Assembly (NCBI RefSeq): GCF_964033635.1
Contig: NZ_OZ035533.1
Coordinates: forward strand, 6,357,001-6,421,000
DNA from: Chitinophaga sp. MM2321
GTDB lineage: Bacteria > Bacteroidota > Bacteroidia > Chitinophagales > Chitinophagaceae
Reading direction: 5' to 3'
DNA: 64,000 nucleotides
The position numbers and the translations under genes were made by a program. This document shows positions 34,261 to 43,288 of the stretch, in pieces. The notes below the pieces were generated by a model. It ran no database searches and had not been told where the DNA came from. It worked only from the letters and a program-made list of their open reading frames with translations. The first letter of the stretch is position 1. Each line of letters begins with the position of its first letter.

Positions 34261-35235
34261 ATGAACAAGGGACCCGTTTCTCAATTTATCCAGCACCATT
34301 ACCGCCACTTTAATGCAGCTGCATTGGTGGATGCTGCCAAAGGATATGAAACACATTTGCTGGAAGGCGGCAAAATGATGGTGACATTGGCCGGCGCTAT
34401 GAGTACGGCTGAATTGGGCATTTCTTTCGCAGAAATGATCCGTCAGGGTAAAGTGGATATAATTTCCTGTACCGGTGCAAACCTGGAAGAAGATATCATG
34501 AACCTGGTAGCCCATACGCACTACAAAAGGGTGCCTAACTACCGTGATCTGAGTCCGCAGGAAGAATGGGAATTACTGGAACAGGGTTTTAACCGTGTTA
34601 CCGATACCTGTATTCCGGAAGAACAGGCTTTCCGCGTTATCCAGCAACATATCCATAAAATATGGAAAGACGCTGACGATAAAGGCGAACGCTATTTACC
34701 GCATGAGTACATGTATAAATTGCTGCTCAGCGGTGTGATGAAAGATCATTATGAAATTGATCCGAAAAACAGCTGGATGATCGCTGCTGCGGAAAGAAAC
34801 ATTCCTATCATCGTTCCGGGATGGGAAGATAGCACCATGGGCAATATCTTCGCTTCTTACTGCATCAAGGGAGAACTGAAAACTTCTACCATGAAGAGCG
34901 GTATTGAATACATGGTGTACCTGACGGAATGGTACCGCAAAAACTCCGCTGGTAAGGGTGTAGGCTTCTTCCAGATTGGTGGCGGTATTGCCGGCGATTT
35001 CCCCATCTGCGTTGTGCCGATGATGTACCAGGATCTGGAATGGACGGATGTACCTTTCTGGAGCTATTTCTGCCAGATCTCCGACTCTACTACTTCTTAC
35101 GGGTCTTATTCCGGTGCTGTTCCTAACGAAAAGATCACCTGGGGTAAACTGGATATTAATACACCCAAATTTATTGTGGAATCAGATGCTACCATCGTAG
35201 CACCCTTGATTTTTGCTTATATCCTGGGCTGGTAG
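34261..35235 (+). CDS. Deoxyhypusine synthase-like protein
   Basis: 324 residues of the DHS family. The NAD-binding and active-site framework is present: LAGAMSTAELGISFAEMI, DIISCTGANLEED, GGGIAGDFPI and SGAVPNEKITWGK. Lys296 in WGK aligns with the catalytic lysine of eukaryotic DHS that forms the imine intermediate. The usual KHH motif after GGG is replaced by AGDF. Bacteria lack eIF5A, so the product is probably a polyamine such as homospermidine; this is inference. It stands alone between a terminator and a long inverted repeat. Confidence 0.87.
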   Translation: MNKGPVSQFIQHHYRHFNAAALVDAAKGYETHLLEGGKMMVTLAGAMSTAELGISFAEMIRQGKVDIISCTGANLEEDIMNLVAHTHYKRVPNYRDLSPQEEWELLEQGFNRVTDTCIPEEQAFRVIQQHIHKIWKDADDKGERYLPHEYMYKLLLSGVMKDHYEIDPKNSWMIAAAERNIPIIVPGWEDSTMGNIFASYCIKGELKTSTMKSGIEYMVYLTEWYRKNSAGKGVGFFQIGGGIAGDFPICVVPMMYQDLEWTDVPFWSYFCQISDSTTSYGSYSGAVPNEKITWGKLDINTPKFIVESDATIVAPLIFAYILGW

Positions 35236-35345
35236 ATTTATTTAGTCATTTAATTATTTAGAGATGTAGATATTTTGTTGCTGATCAGGATTTTGTTCTG
35301 AAACAAAATATCTACATCTCTAAATAATTAAATGACTAAATAAAT
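35236..35345. repeat. Perfect 44-bp inverted repeat between convergent genes
   Basis: Arms 35236-35279 and 35302-35345 are exact reverse complements with a 22-base loop. The left arm starts on the base after the DHS-like stop. The right arm covers the last codons and stop of hemW. It is the same architecture as the repeat at 23966 but unrelated in sequence. Confidence 0.9.
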
Positions 35346-36460
35346 AATTCCGCTGCAATCCCGTCTGCAAACAGTCTTCCGGCCTTTGTGAGCCGTAGTA
35401 CTTCACCTTGTTGCTCCATCCATTCTTTTGAAATAAATTGTTTGCTTTGCTCCTGTAGCTTTTTGCATTGATCGGCGCCGAATTTTTCTGCTACCCATTC
35501 CAGGTTGCAGCCGGCTGAGGTGCGGAGAGAAGTCATGATGTATTCATTAAACATCATGGTGGTGGTGAGCGATTCTATTTCAAAAGGTATTTTACCGCTG
35601 GCTATACTTTTGATGTAAAGGGCGTTGTTGGCAATATTCCATTGTCTTGAATGCCCATTGAAGGAGTGTGCGGAAGGACCCAGTCCAAGATAGGGTTTGC
35701 CTTGCCAATAGCTGCTGTTATGGCGCGAATGCCATCCCGGCAATGCGAAATTGGAGATCTCGTAATGTTCATAGCCGGCTGCTCCCAGCCATTGCATCAA
35801 TAGCTCAAAATGTCTCGCCGCTTTATCAGCGTCTGTAGGCGCCATTTTTTTCTTCTTAATAAACTGGTCGAGTGCCGTGCCGGGTTCCACTGTCAGTGCA
35901 TAGCAGGATAAATGAGGGATTCCCAGGGCAATGGCTTGTTTTACATTTTGTTCCCAGCCTTCATCGGTTAGGGTGGGGCCTCCATAAATCAGGTCGATGG
36001 TAATATTTGAAAATCCGAGCTGTTGTGCGTTGGTAATACATTCCAGTGCCTGTTGGCTGTTGTGCGCCCGGTTCATCCACAGCAGATCTGCTTCATGAAA
36101 GGACTGTACACCAATGCTCAACCGGTTGATACCGGCATCGCGGAGCATTTGCAGTTGAGCGATGTCGAGATCGTCGGGATTGGCTTCCAGTGTTATTTCA
36201 GCGTTGCCGGCTACGGGAAAGGTGGCGCGGAGTTGTGCCAGTAATGCCTGTAATTCGGCAGCATTCAGCAGGCTGGGTGTGCCGCCGCCAAAATAAATGG
36301 TTTGCACCGGCGCTCCGGATAAGTAATCCTGTTGCAGGGTGATCTCCTGTAAGAGGCTTTCAACCATCGCTGCCTGCTGTGTAAGCGAGGTGGAAAAATG
36401 GAAGTTGCAGTAAAAACAGGCCTGCTTACAAAAAGGAATATGTAAATAAATTCCGGACAT
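35336..36460 (-). CDS. hemW: Radical SAM heme chaperone HemW
   Basis: 374 residues from MSGIYLHIPFC (Met at 36460; Met at 36466 or 36481 also possible). Cys11, Cys15 and Cys18 form the CxxxCxxC [4Fe-4S] radical SAM motif, followed by FYCNF. IYFGGGTPSLL, TLEANPDD, GINRLSIGVQSF and DLIYGGP are all present. The CxxxCxYCNF form and length (about 380) identify HemW, which inserts heme into proteins, rather than the coproporphyrinogen oxidase HemN. Confidence 0.92.
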   Translation of the reverse strand: MSGIYLHIPFCKQACFYCNFHFSTSLTQQAAMVESLLQEITLQQDYLSGAPVQTIYFGGGTPSLLNAAELQALLAQLRATFPVAGNAEITLEANPDDLDIAQLQMLRDAGINRLSIGVQSFHEADLLWMNRAHNSQQALECITNAQQLGFSNITIDLIYGGPTLTDEGWEQNVKQAIALGIPHLSCYALTVEPGTALDQFIKKKKMAPTDADKAARHFELLMQWLGAAGYEHYEISNFALPGWHSRHNSSYWQGKPYLGLGPSAHSFNGHSRQWNIANNALYIKSIASGKIPFEIESLTTTMMFNEYIMTSLRTSAGCNLEWVAEKFGADQCKKLQEQSKQFISKEWMEQQGEVLRLTKAGRLFADGIAAELFI

Positions 36461-36613
36461 GAGCATTTTATAGTGGTCCACCGTTGCCGTTTACCGGCCA
36501 ACTATGGACTATTTTAATATCTTTGCAAACGGCAAAATTACGTTTCAGTTTTGTTATGTGAACAGGACACCGTTAATTGCCTTTGTTTACGGCAGGTCAG
36601 GGGGCGTAGGTCA

Positions 36614-37711
36614 TTGTTGAAAAAACCGATTATAAAGTCATTGCAAAATATTTTCCTGGTGCGAAACTGGCTATTGTTTCTATTCATCTTCAGTTATTTG
36701 CCAATATTGGCGCAAACAGCGGATACAACTGGTACCAAGGCACCTGTTGTAAAGAAGCCGGCAGCTACCCATGTTGTTTCAGATTCTTCGCGCCCGAAAG
36801 CGCGGGTGGTGCCTGTGAAAAAGGATACTGCCAATGCTGCCGTAAATAAGGCCGTGCCGGTAAAGAAAGAGATTAAAAATACGGTGGCAGCCGTGGATAC
36901 AACACAGCTGGCTACAGACAGTGCAGCCGTGGCGCCCGTGGCAAAACGGGTATCTGCCTATGAGCTGTACCTGAAAAAGATTAGCGCGGAAAATGATTTC
37001 CTGAAGCCCGATAAGCCTACTTATATTGATACCAACCCCTTACGTCCCTATCGTAGTATGGACTGGCTCATCTATTTAATGGGTGGGGTGTTATTGATGC
37101 TGAGTGTGATCAGGCTGGCTTACCGGAAGTATTTTTCGGATCTTTTCCGGGCCTTTCTTAATCCTACGCTGAGTCAGCGGCAGTTAAAGGATCAGTTGTC
37201 CCAGTCTCCTTTTCCTAACCTGTTGCTCAATATATTCTTTACGATTTCGCTGGGTGTGTACCTGTACCTGGTGTTGTACCGGCAGCAGGTGTTTCCGCAG
37301 GCAGAGCCCTGGTTGCTGATTCCGGGGTTGATTGTGCTGGTGGTGGTGGTGTATGGCACTAAGTATGTGATGCTGCGTTTCTGTGGCTGGTTGTTTGGTA
37401 ATACGGAGCTGGCGGATGCCTATATCTTTATTTTATACCTGATTAATAAGATCCTGGGCGTTTTACTGGTGCCTTTTTTGGTGATCATGGCTTTCTGTGA
37501 GCCTCCGATTGCGCATGCATTTCTTTATATTTCGATATTTTTTATTGCATTACTTGTTGTATACAGGTATATAAGATCTTATTCTCTGGTCAGGCAGTAC
37601 CTATCTTTCAGTAAATTGCATTTTTTTCTTTACCTTTGCACCTTCGAAGTAGCACCCGTGTTAATATTAACTAAGGTGTTGCTTAATATCTGGTTAACTG
37701 GTAATCCCTGA
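36614..37711 (+). CDS. DUF4271 membrane protein
   Basis: 365 residues if TTG 36614 is used; no ATG is available in frame before the signal sequence, and TTG codons at 36551 and 36617 are alternatives. A signal-like helix (NIFLVRNWLLFLFIFSYLPILAQ) precedes a Lys/Pro/Ala-rich low-complexity region and then six helices forming DUF4271. Bacteroidota place this gene upstream of hemD, as here (36 bases). Its role is unknown; a link with heme synthesis is positional only. Confidence 0.8.
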   Translation: MLKKPIIKSLQNIFLVRNWLLFLFIFSYLPILAQTADTTGTKAPVVKKPAATHVVSDSSRPKARVVPVKKDTANAAVNKAVPVKKEIKNTVAAVDTTQLATDSAAVAPVAKRVSAYELYLKKISAENDFLKPDKPTYIDTNPLRPYRSMDWLIYLMGGVLLMLSVIRLAYRKYFSDLFRAFLNPTLSQRQLKDQLSQSPFPNLLLNIFFTISLGVYLYLVLYRQQVFPQAEPWLLIPGLIVLVVVVYGTKYVMLRFCGWLFGNTELADAYIFILYLINKILGVLLVPFLVIMAFCEPPIAHAFLYISIFFIALLVVYRYIRSYSLVRQYLSFSKLHFFLYLCTFEVAPVLILTKVLLNIWLTGNP

Positions 37712-37746
37712 TTACCGCCTATTGTTAACACTAGAGCAAAAAATGT

Positions 37747-38538
37747 ATGATTAAAGGCGGGCCAAAAAAAGATTTGCAAGGTAAACAAGTTCAGTCAATC
37801 CTAATTTCCCAACCTAAGCCTGAAACAGAAAAGTCTCCTTATTTTGATCTGGCAAAAAAGTTCAACATAAAGCTGGATTTTTATCCGTTCATCAGAGTGG
37901 AGGGGTTACCCGCTAAGGAGTTCCGGAAACAGAAAATTGACATACTGACCTATACAGCTGTAATTTTTACCAGCCGTAATTCGGTAGATCATTTTTTCCG
38001 GATCTGTGAGGAGATGAAGGTGAAGGTGTCGCAGGATTGCAAATACTTTTGTATTACAGAAGCTGTGGCATTGTATCTGCAGAAATTCATTCTTTATCGT
38101 AAACGGAAGGTGTTTTATGGTGCAGACGGTTCAACGAAAGGTGTACTGGAAGTCATGAACAAGCACCGGGATAACGAGAAATTCCTTTTCCCCAGCTCAG
38201 ATAGCCAGAAAAAGGATATTGAAGAGTGGTTGAAAGCGAATAAGTGTGAATATGCTACGGCTACCCTTTACAAAACTGTTTCCAACGATGTAACGGCAAT
38301 CCTGGCCGGCACGGTGTACGATATGATTGTGTTTTTCAGTCCTTCCGGCGTACGTTCATTATTTGAGAACGTACCGCAGTTTGAACAGAACGGTACCCGT
38401 ATCGGCGCATTCGGCCCCAGCACCTCCGCAGCAGTAGAAGAAGCAGGATTAAGACTGGATGTAAAAGCACCTGCTCCACAGGCGCCTTCAATGGCAGCCG
38501 CACTGGATCAGTACCTGGCTACATTAAACAAGAAGTAA
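37747..38538 (+). CDS. hemD: Uroporphyrinogen-III synthase
   Basis: 263 residues with two alternating Rossmann-like lobes of HemD. Recognisable parts are TYTAVIFTSRNSVDHFF, YFCITEAVALYLQKF, DMIVFFSPSGVRSLFENVPQF and GAFGPSTSAAVEEAGL. It closes the linear tetrapyrrole to uroporphyrinogen III. Sequence is divergent, as is usual for HemD. Gene context after DUF4271 supports the call, and a terminator follows. Confidence 0.88.
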   Translation: MIKGGPKKDLQGKQVQSILISQPKPETEKSPYFDLAKKFNIKLDFYPFIRVEGLPAKEFRKQKIDILTYTAVIFTSRNSVDHFFRICEEMKVKVSQDCKYFCITEAVALYLQKFILYRKRKVFYGADGSTKGVLEVMNKHRDNEKFLFPSSDSQKKDIEEWLKANKCEYATATLYKTVSNDVTAILAGTVYDMIVFFSPSGVRSLFENVPQFEQNGTRIGAFGPSTSAAVEEAGLRLDVKAPAPQAPSMAAALDQYLATLNKK

Positions 38539-38562
38539 ATTTTAGTACAGACATAATTTCAG

Positions 38563-38590
38563 AGGGATGGCGCTATGCCATCCCTTTTTT
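38563..38590 (+). terminator. Intrinsic terminator after hemD
   Basis: AGGGATGGC and GCCATCCCT form a 9-bp stem with a five-base loop, then six T residues (38585-38590). Confidence 0.88.
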
Positions 38591-38599
38591 GACTATGTT

Positions 38600-38654
38600 T
38601 AGTCCATATATAGTGCATGTATGGTCCATGTATAGTCCGTGTTTAGGCGATGTC
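38600..38654. repeat. Five tandem 11-bp degenerate repeats
   Basis: Units TAGTCCATATA, TAGTGCATGTA, TGGTCCATGTA, TAGTCCGTGTT and TAGGCGATGTC follow each other without spacer, just after the hemD terminator and before the DUF255 gene. An 11-bp period equals about one helical turn. Confidence 0.75.
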
Positions 38655-38739
38655 AAAATTTTATTCCAATAAATGCCGGAAAATAAATTTCTTTGTATAA
38701 GAATATTTTATCGATCAATTTTTTTCGCAAGCGGAATCC

Positions 38740-40788
38740 ATGAACAAACTTACAGGGGAAACAAGTCCTTACTTATTGCAGCATGCGCATAACCCGGTAG
38801 ATTGGTATCCCTGGGGAGAAGAGGCGCTGCAAAGGGCGAAAGCAGAAAATAAGCCCATACTGGTAAGCATTGGATATGCTGCTTGTCATTGGTGTCATGT
38901 AATGGAGCGGGAGAGCTTTGAAGATGCGGCTACTGCGCGCATCATGAACGAGCATTTTATAAATATTAAAATAGACCGGGAAGAAAGGCCCGACCTGGAT
39001 CATATTTACATGGATGCCGTGCAGGCTATGACCGGCGCTGGTGGCTGGCCGCTGAATGTTTTTCTGACACCGGATAAAAAACCTTTTTATGGCGGCACCT
39101 ACTTTCCGCCGGTGAAAGCACACAACCGTCCTTCCTGGAAAGATGTGCTGCTGTCGCTGGCGGATGCTTTTGCCACCAAGCGGGATGAAATAGAGTCGCA
39201 ATCCGAAAACCTGACGCAGCATATCAGCCAGTCCAGCCAGTTTGGGGTGCAGGCGGGTGTAGACCTGGGCATACCGCGGGAGGAGCTCTTTACCAGGGAG
39301 CAGTGTGATATGATGTGTGAGAATATCCTGAAACAGGCGGATACGGTATGGGGTGGTTTCGGCCGTGCGCCTAAGTTTCCGCAAACCTTTACCATTGCAT
39401 ATTTGTTGAGATATCACCATGCCTATAAACATCCGGCTGCGTTGCAGCAGGCGCTGTTGTCGCTGGACAAGATGTTGCAGGGAGGCCTGTATGATCAGAT
39501 AGGTGGCGGGTTTGCCCGGTATTCCACCGACGAAAAGTGGCTGGCCCCACACTTTGAGAAGATGCTTTACGACAATGCATTGCTCATAGATGTGCTGTGT
39601 GATGCCTGGCAGCTGACCCGTAACAAAGTGTATGCACAAACCATAAAAGACACCCTGGGCTTTATAACACGTGAAATGACTTCCCCCGAAGGTGGCTTCT
39701 ATGCTGCATTGGATGCGGATTCGGAAGGTGTGGAAGGTAAATTTTATACCTGGAGCAAAGCGGAGATCCATCATATCCTCGGTGAGCAGGCAAAACCTTT
39801 CTGTGCGTTTTATGATGTGCGGGAAGAGGGCAACTGGGAAGAGCAGAATATTTTATGGGTGCAACAGCCGTTGGAGCAGTTTGCCGCTGAAAAGGGCTAC
39901 GATGCTGCTGTGTTGGAGGCTATGCTGCAAGGTTGCCGTGAAAAGCTCCTGGCAGTAAGGGCTAACAGGATTCGTCCGGCATTGGACGATAAAATTCTGC
40001 TGGGATGGAATGCTTTGCTGGTGCATGCGTGCTGTAAGGCATTTGCGGCACTGGGAGAAGAAACGTACCGGCAGATGGCTATCCGTAACATGGATTTTTG
40101 CCTGGCAAATTTCCGGCAGCATGAAGATGGGCAGGCGTTTTACCATACCTGGAAGGGCGGGCAGGCTAAATATCCGGCTTTCCTGGACGACTATGCGTGC
40201 CTGATCCGTGCATTGATTGCTTTGCAGGAAATTACCGGTGATACGGCCTACCTGTATAAAGCGCATGATCTCACCGCCTTTGTAAATGATCATTTTGGAG
40301 ACGATAGTGGCCACTTCTTTTATTATACCATTGATGGCCAGGATGATGTGATTGTAAGAAAGAAAGAAATTTATGATGGAGCTGTTCCCAGCGGAAATGC
40401 TATTATGATTCAAAACCTTTGGTATCTTTCTATTGTTTTTGATAATAAGCAATGGGCGGATAAGTGTGTGGCGGCGGTATCCAGCCTTTCACAAACAGTG
40501 GTACGGTATCCTACCTCCTTCGGCGTGTGGGCGAGCCAGTTATTACAGTTTGTAAAAGGGACACCTGAACTGGCAGTGGTGGGACAGGATTTTAAGGCGC
40601 GGATGAATGAAGCGGGTAACTGGTTTATTCCTTTCAGGGTTTTAATAGGGGCAGAAAAAAATATTTCTGACCTCCCTTTACTGAGAGAAAGAGCCCGGGA
40701 AAATGACACATTAGTTTATTTATGCAAGGATTATCATTGTATTAAGCCCGTTTTTTATATGCGAGAAATTATTAATCTATTAGAATAA
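38740..40788 (+). CDS. Thioredoxin domain-containing DUF255 (YyaL/SSP411-type) protein
   Basis: 682 residues. The N-terminal thioredoxin-like DUF255 domain (about 1-165) has the signature [20 protein letters not shown] and the motif [14 protein letters not shown] with the CxxC at its heart. The rest is an alpha/alpha six-barrel like glycoside hydrolases and N-acylglucosamine epimerases ([32 protein letters not shown]). Length matches the family. Substrate unknown; it is predicted cytoplasmic. Confidence 0.92.
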   Translation: MNKLTGETSPYLLQHAHNPVDWYPWGEEALQRAKAENKPILVSIGYAACHWCHVMERESFEDAATARIMNEHFINIKIDREERPDLDHIYMDAVQAMTGAGGWPLNVFLTPDKKPFYGGTYFPPVKAHNRPSWKDVLLSLADAFATKRDEIESQSENLTQHISQSSQFGVQAGVDLGIPREELFTREQCDMMCENILKQADTVWGGFGRAPKFPQTFTIAYLLRYHHAYKHPAALQQALLSLDKMLQGGLYDQIGGGFARYSTDEKWLAPHFEKMLYDNALLIDVLCDAWQLTRNKVYAQTIKDTLGFITREMTSPEGGFYAALDADSEGVEGKFYTWSKAEIHHILGEQAKPFCAFYDVREEGNWEEQNILWVQQPLEQFAAEKGYDAAVLEAMLQGCREKLLAVRANRIRPALDDKILLGWNALLVHACCKAFAALGEETYRQMAIRNMDFCLANFRQHEDGQAFYHTWKGGQAKYPAFLDDYACLIRALIALQEITGDTAYLYKAHDLTAFVNDHFGDDSGHFFYYTIDGQDDVIVRKKEIYDGAVPSGNAIMIQNLWYLSIVFDNKQWADKCVAAVSSLSQTVVRYPTSFGVWASQLLQFVKGTPELAVVGQDFKARMNEAGNWFIPFRVLIGAEKNISDLPLLRERARENDTLVYLCKDYHCIKPVFYMREIINLLE

Positions 40789-41055
40789 TTATGTAACTTG
40801 CCCTATACAAGGTAGCCAATGGGCAAATAAATGTTACGACTGGAATATAATAAAATGTTAAAAAGTGCGTTTAAATTAGTTACCGAACCGAAGTAAATGG
40901 AATTGAAAAAGTTGGATAAAAAGTAACTACGGATTAAAATTAATTATTACATTTGCTATCTTTCATATAAACAAAGCGGGTGAAAAATATGAGAAAAGTG
41001 TTCCATTGCATACAGGCAAATAACACCAGGCTGGTTAATAGAAAAACATATTCTG
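40789..41055 (+). other. Leader region upstream of gldK
   Basis: 267 bases with no gene. A short GGGCAA/TTGCCC inverted pair near 40798-40825 may terminate the DUF255 gene. TATCTTTC (40957-40964) is one base off the -7 consensus and could drive the gld operon, with no good -33 partner. Confidence 0.4.
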
Positions 41056-42339
41056 ATGAAAGCTACCCTTATGAAGCTTAACTATTTAAGAGGTCTGTTG
41101 GCAGTTCTGCTGGTTTCCCTGCTGGCCAGCTGCGGTGGTAGTAAAACCCCCAAAAACGCTCAAGGGCAATTAATTGGCGTCAGCCCCAGACCAAAGTACT
41201 CCCCCCCTGTACCTTACGGGATGGTTTATGTACCACCTGGAACTTTTCATATGGGTCCCAGTGATGAGGATGTAAACTATTCTTACACGGCACGTAACAA
41301 GTCAATTTCCATTTCGGGCTTCTATATGGATGCCACGGAAATTACGAACAACGAATACCGTCAGTTTGTGCAATGGGTCCAGGACTCTATTGCGCATATT
41401 CTTTTGGGCCATGTAAAACAGGATGACGGTCATGATATCATTGACTGGAAACAGAAAATTAACTGGAAAGACAAAGCTACCGTTGAAAAGCTGGATGCGA
41501 TGGTGTATACCGAAGCTGACAGGCTATATGGTCGTAAAGATATTGATGTAGGAAAGCTGGTCTATCACCAGGAAACGTTTAACTGGGACAAGGCAAAGCT
41601 GCGGGAAAACTTCGGCAAGCCGCGCTCCACGTTTATCGTTAAAAAGGATGTTCCTATCTATCCGGACACGCTCTGCTGGATCAGGGATTTCTCTTATGCT
41701 TATAATGAGCCGATGACACGTATGTACTTCTGGCATCCGGCGTTCGACAACTACCCGGTAGTGGGTGTAAACTGGCACCAGGCAACGGCTTTCTGCGAGT
41801 GGAGAAGTAAGTTCTGGGAAGATTACAGGAATGCCAAGAAATTATTTACGGAAGATAAATTCCAGTTGCCATCTGAAGCACAGTGGGAATATGCTGCACG
41901 TGGCGGAAGAGAACAAACGCCTTATCCATGGGGAGGTTACTACATCCGTAATAAGAAAGGATGTTTACTGGCCAACTTCAAACCCGGCCGCGGTAACTAT
42001 CCGGAAGATGGCGGTTTCTACACGGTTCGCGCAGATGCTTACTGGCCCAATGATTACGGTCTGTATTGCATGGCAGGTAACGTAGCTGAATGGACGGCGG
42101 ATATCTTCTACGAAAATGCGTATTCCTTTACATCTGATATGAACCCATATCTGAGAATGGATGTTCCGGATGATGCACCACGAAAAATGAAACGTAAAGC
42201 TATCAGGGGTGGTTCCTGGAAAGATGTGGGATACTTCCTGCAAACAGGTACCAGAACTTACGAATACCAGGATAGTTCCAAATCATATGTAGGATTCAGG
42301 TGTACGATCGCATTAAGCAGAAGGAGTAAACACAAATAA
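41056..42339 (+). CDS. gldK: Type IX secretion outer-membrane lipoprotein GldK
   Basis: 427 residues. A lipoprotein signal ends at Cys26 (LLASC). The mature part is a formylglycine-generating-enzyme-like (SUMF1) domain: PPGTFHMGPSD, ISGFYMDATEITNNEYRQF, HPAFDNYPVVGVNWHQATAFCEWRS, LPSEAQWEYAARGG, MAGNVAEWTADI and AIRGGSWKD. GldK forms the periplasmic ring of the T9SS with GldN. It opens the gldKLMN operon. Either Met1 or Met6 could start. Confidence 0.93.
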   Translation: MKATLMKLNYLRGLLAVLLVSLLASCGGSKTPKNAQGQLIGVSPRPKYSPPVPYGMVYVPPGTFHMGPSDEDVNYSYTARNKSISISGFYMDATEITNNEYRQFVQWVQDSIAHILLGHVKQDDGHDIIDWKQKINWKDKATVEKLDAMVYTEADRLYGRKDIDVGKLVYHQETFNWDKAKLRENFGKPRSTFIVKKDVPIYPDTLCWIRDFSYAYNEPMTRMYFWHPAFDNYPVVGVNWHQATAFCEWRSKFWEDYRNAKKLFTEDKFQLPSEAQWEYAARGGREQTPYPWGGYYIRNKKGCLLANFKPGRGNYPEDGGFYTVRADAYWPNDYGLYCMAGNVAEWTADIFYENAYSFTSDMNPYLRMDVPDDAPRKMKRKAIRGGSWKDVGYFLQTGTRTYEYQDSSKSYVGFRCTIALSRRSKHK

Positions 42340-42489
42340 GTAAATAGCTGAACAACTATAGAATAGCTGGTAATTAATATAACTCGAAAAGCCTTTTATA
42401 TTATGAACACTATTAGCAAATCCTTGAGTAATAACTATTCCGTACAGAGAACTTTAACACTAAACACTTTAACCAGTAAATTTTAACCT

Positions 42490-43233
42490 ATGGCTATGAA
42501 TCCTAACAAAGCTAAATGGCTGAACTTTTTCGTATGTATTGCGGCTTCAGTAGTAATTATCGGAGCATTATTTAAATTACAACACTGGCGCGGCGCTGAT
42601 ATTGCGCTGATCCTGGGTTTGAGCGTAGAAGCACTGATCTTTTTTGTATACGCTTTTGTACCTGATGCCAGTGCATCTCATCCGGAAGGCGCCGTAGCAG
42701 TTGCAAGTAGTCCTGCTGTTGCCGGTCTCGACAAAATGCTCCAGGAAGCAGACATTACACCTGCTAACCTGCAACGTTTAAGCGAAAACTTTCAGAAACT
42801 GGGTACTACCGTTGATAAAATGAGAGATATCAGCGATGTGGTAGCCGCAACAGGTGATTACACACAAAAAACAAGAGAAGCTGCCAGTGCTATTGGTAAT
42901 GTAGCAACTGCCTACACTACTGCTGCTGCTGCTGTTTCTTCTTTCAACAGTGCGTCGGAATCCACGAAAGATTTCCATGTACAGATGCAGGGGATGACCA
43001 AAAATCTGGCTTCACTCAATGCAATCTATGAACTGGAACTCCAGGATACCAACAACCACCTGAAAGCAATGAACTCATTCTACAGCAATTTGCAGAATGC
43101 TTCTTCCGCTATGAGTGGCAGCATTGAAGATGCTAAGAAAACGCAGGAGCAAATTACGCTGCTGGCAAAAAATCTGAGCAATCTGAATTCAGTATATGGT
43201 AACATGTTGTCCGCGATGCACGGGACCAGATAA
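42490..43233 (+). CDS. gldL: Type IX secretion inner-membrane motor protein GldL
   Basis: 247 residues. Two membrane helices (about 12-30 and 37-55) with KLQHWRGADIALILGLSVEALIF contain the conserved glutamate in the second helix that is linked to proton flow in the GldLM motor. The cytoplasmic C-terminal part is a long alpha-helical coiled-coil rich in Ala, Ser and Asn. It lies between gldK and gldM in the standard order. Confidence 0.95.
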   Translation: MAMNPNKAKWLNFFVCIAASVVIIGALFKLQHWRGADIALILGLSVEALIFFVYAFVPDASASHPEGAVAVASSPAVAGLDKMLQEADITPANLQRLSENFQKLGTTVDKMRDISDVVAATGDYTQKTREAASAIGNVATAYTTAAAAVSSFNSASESTKDFHVQMQGMTKNLASLNAIYELELQDTNNHLKAMNSFYSNLQNASSAMSGSIEDAKKTQEQITLLAKNLSNLNSVYGNMLSAMHGTR

Positions 43234-43288
43234 GGTATTGCTAGTAGTTTTGAGTTAACAAACATTAAATTAAATCTGAAAACAAACT

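Noticed and set aside
38773..39774. 333-residue open frame antisense to the DUF255 gene
   Set aside because: Shadow of a well-supported gene, low-complexity composition.
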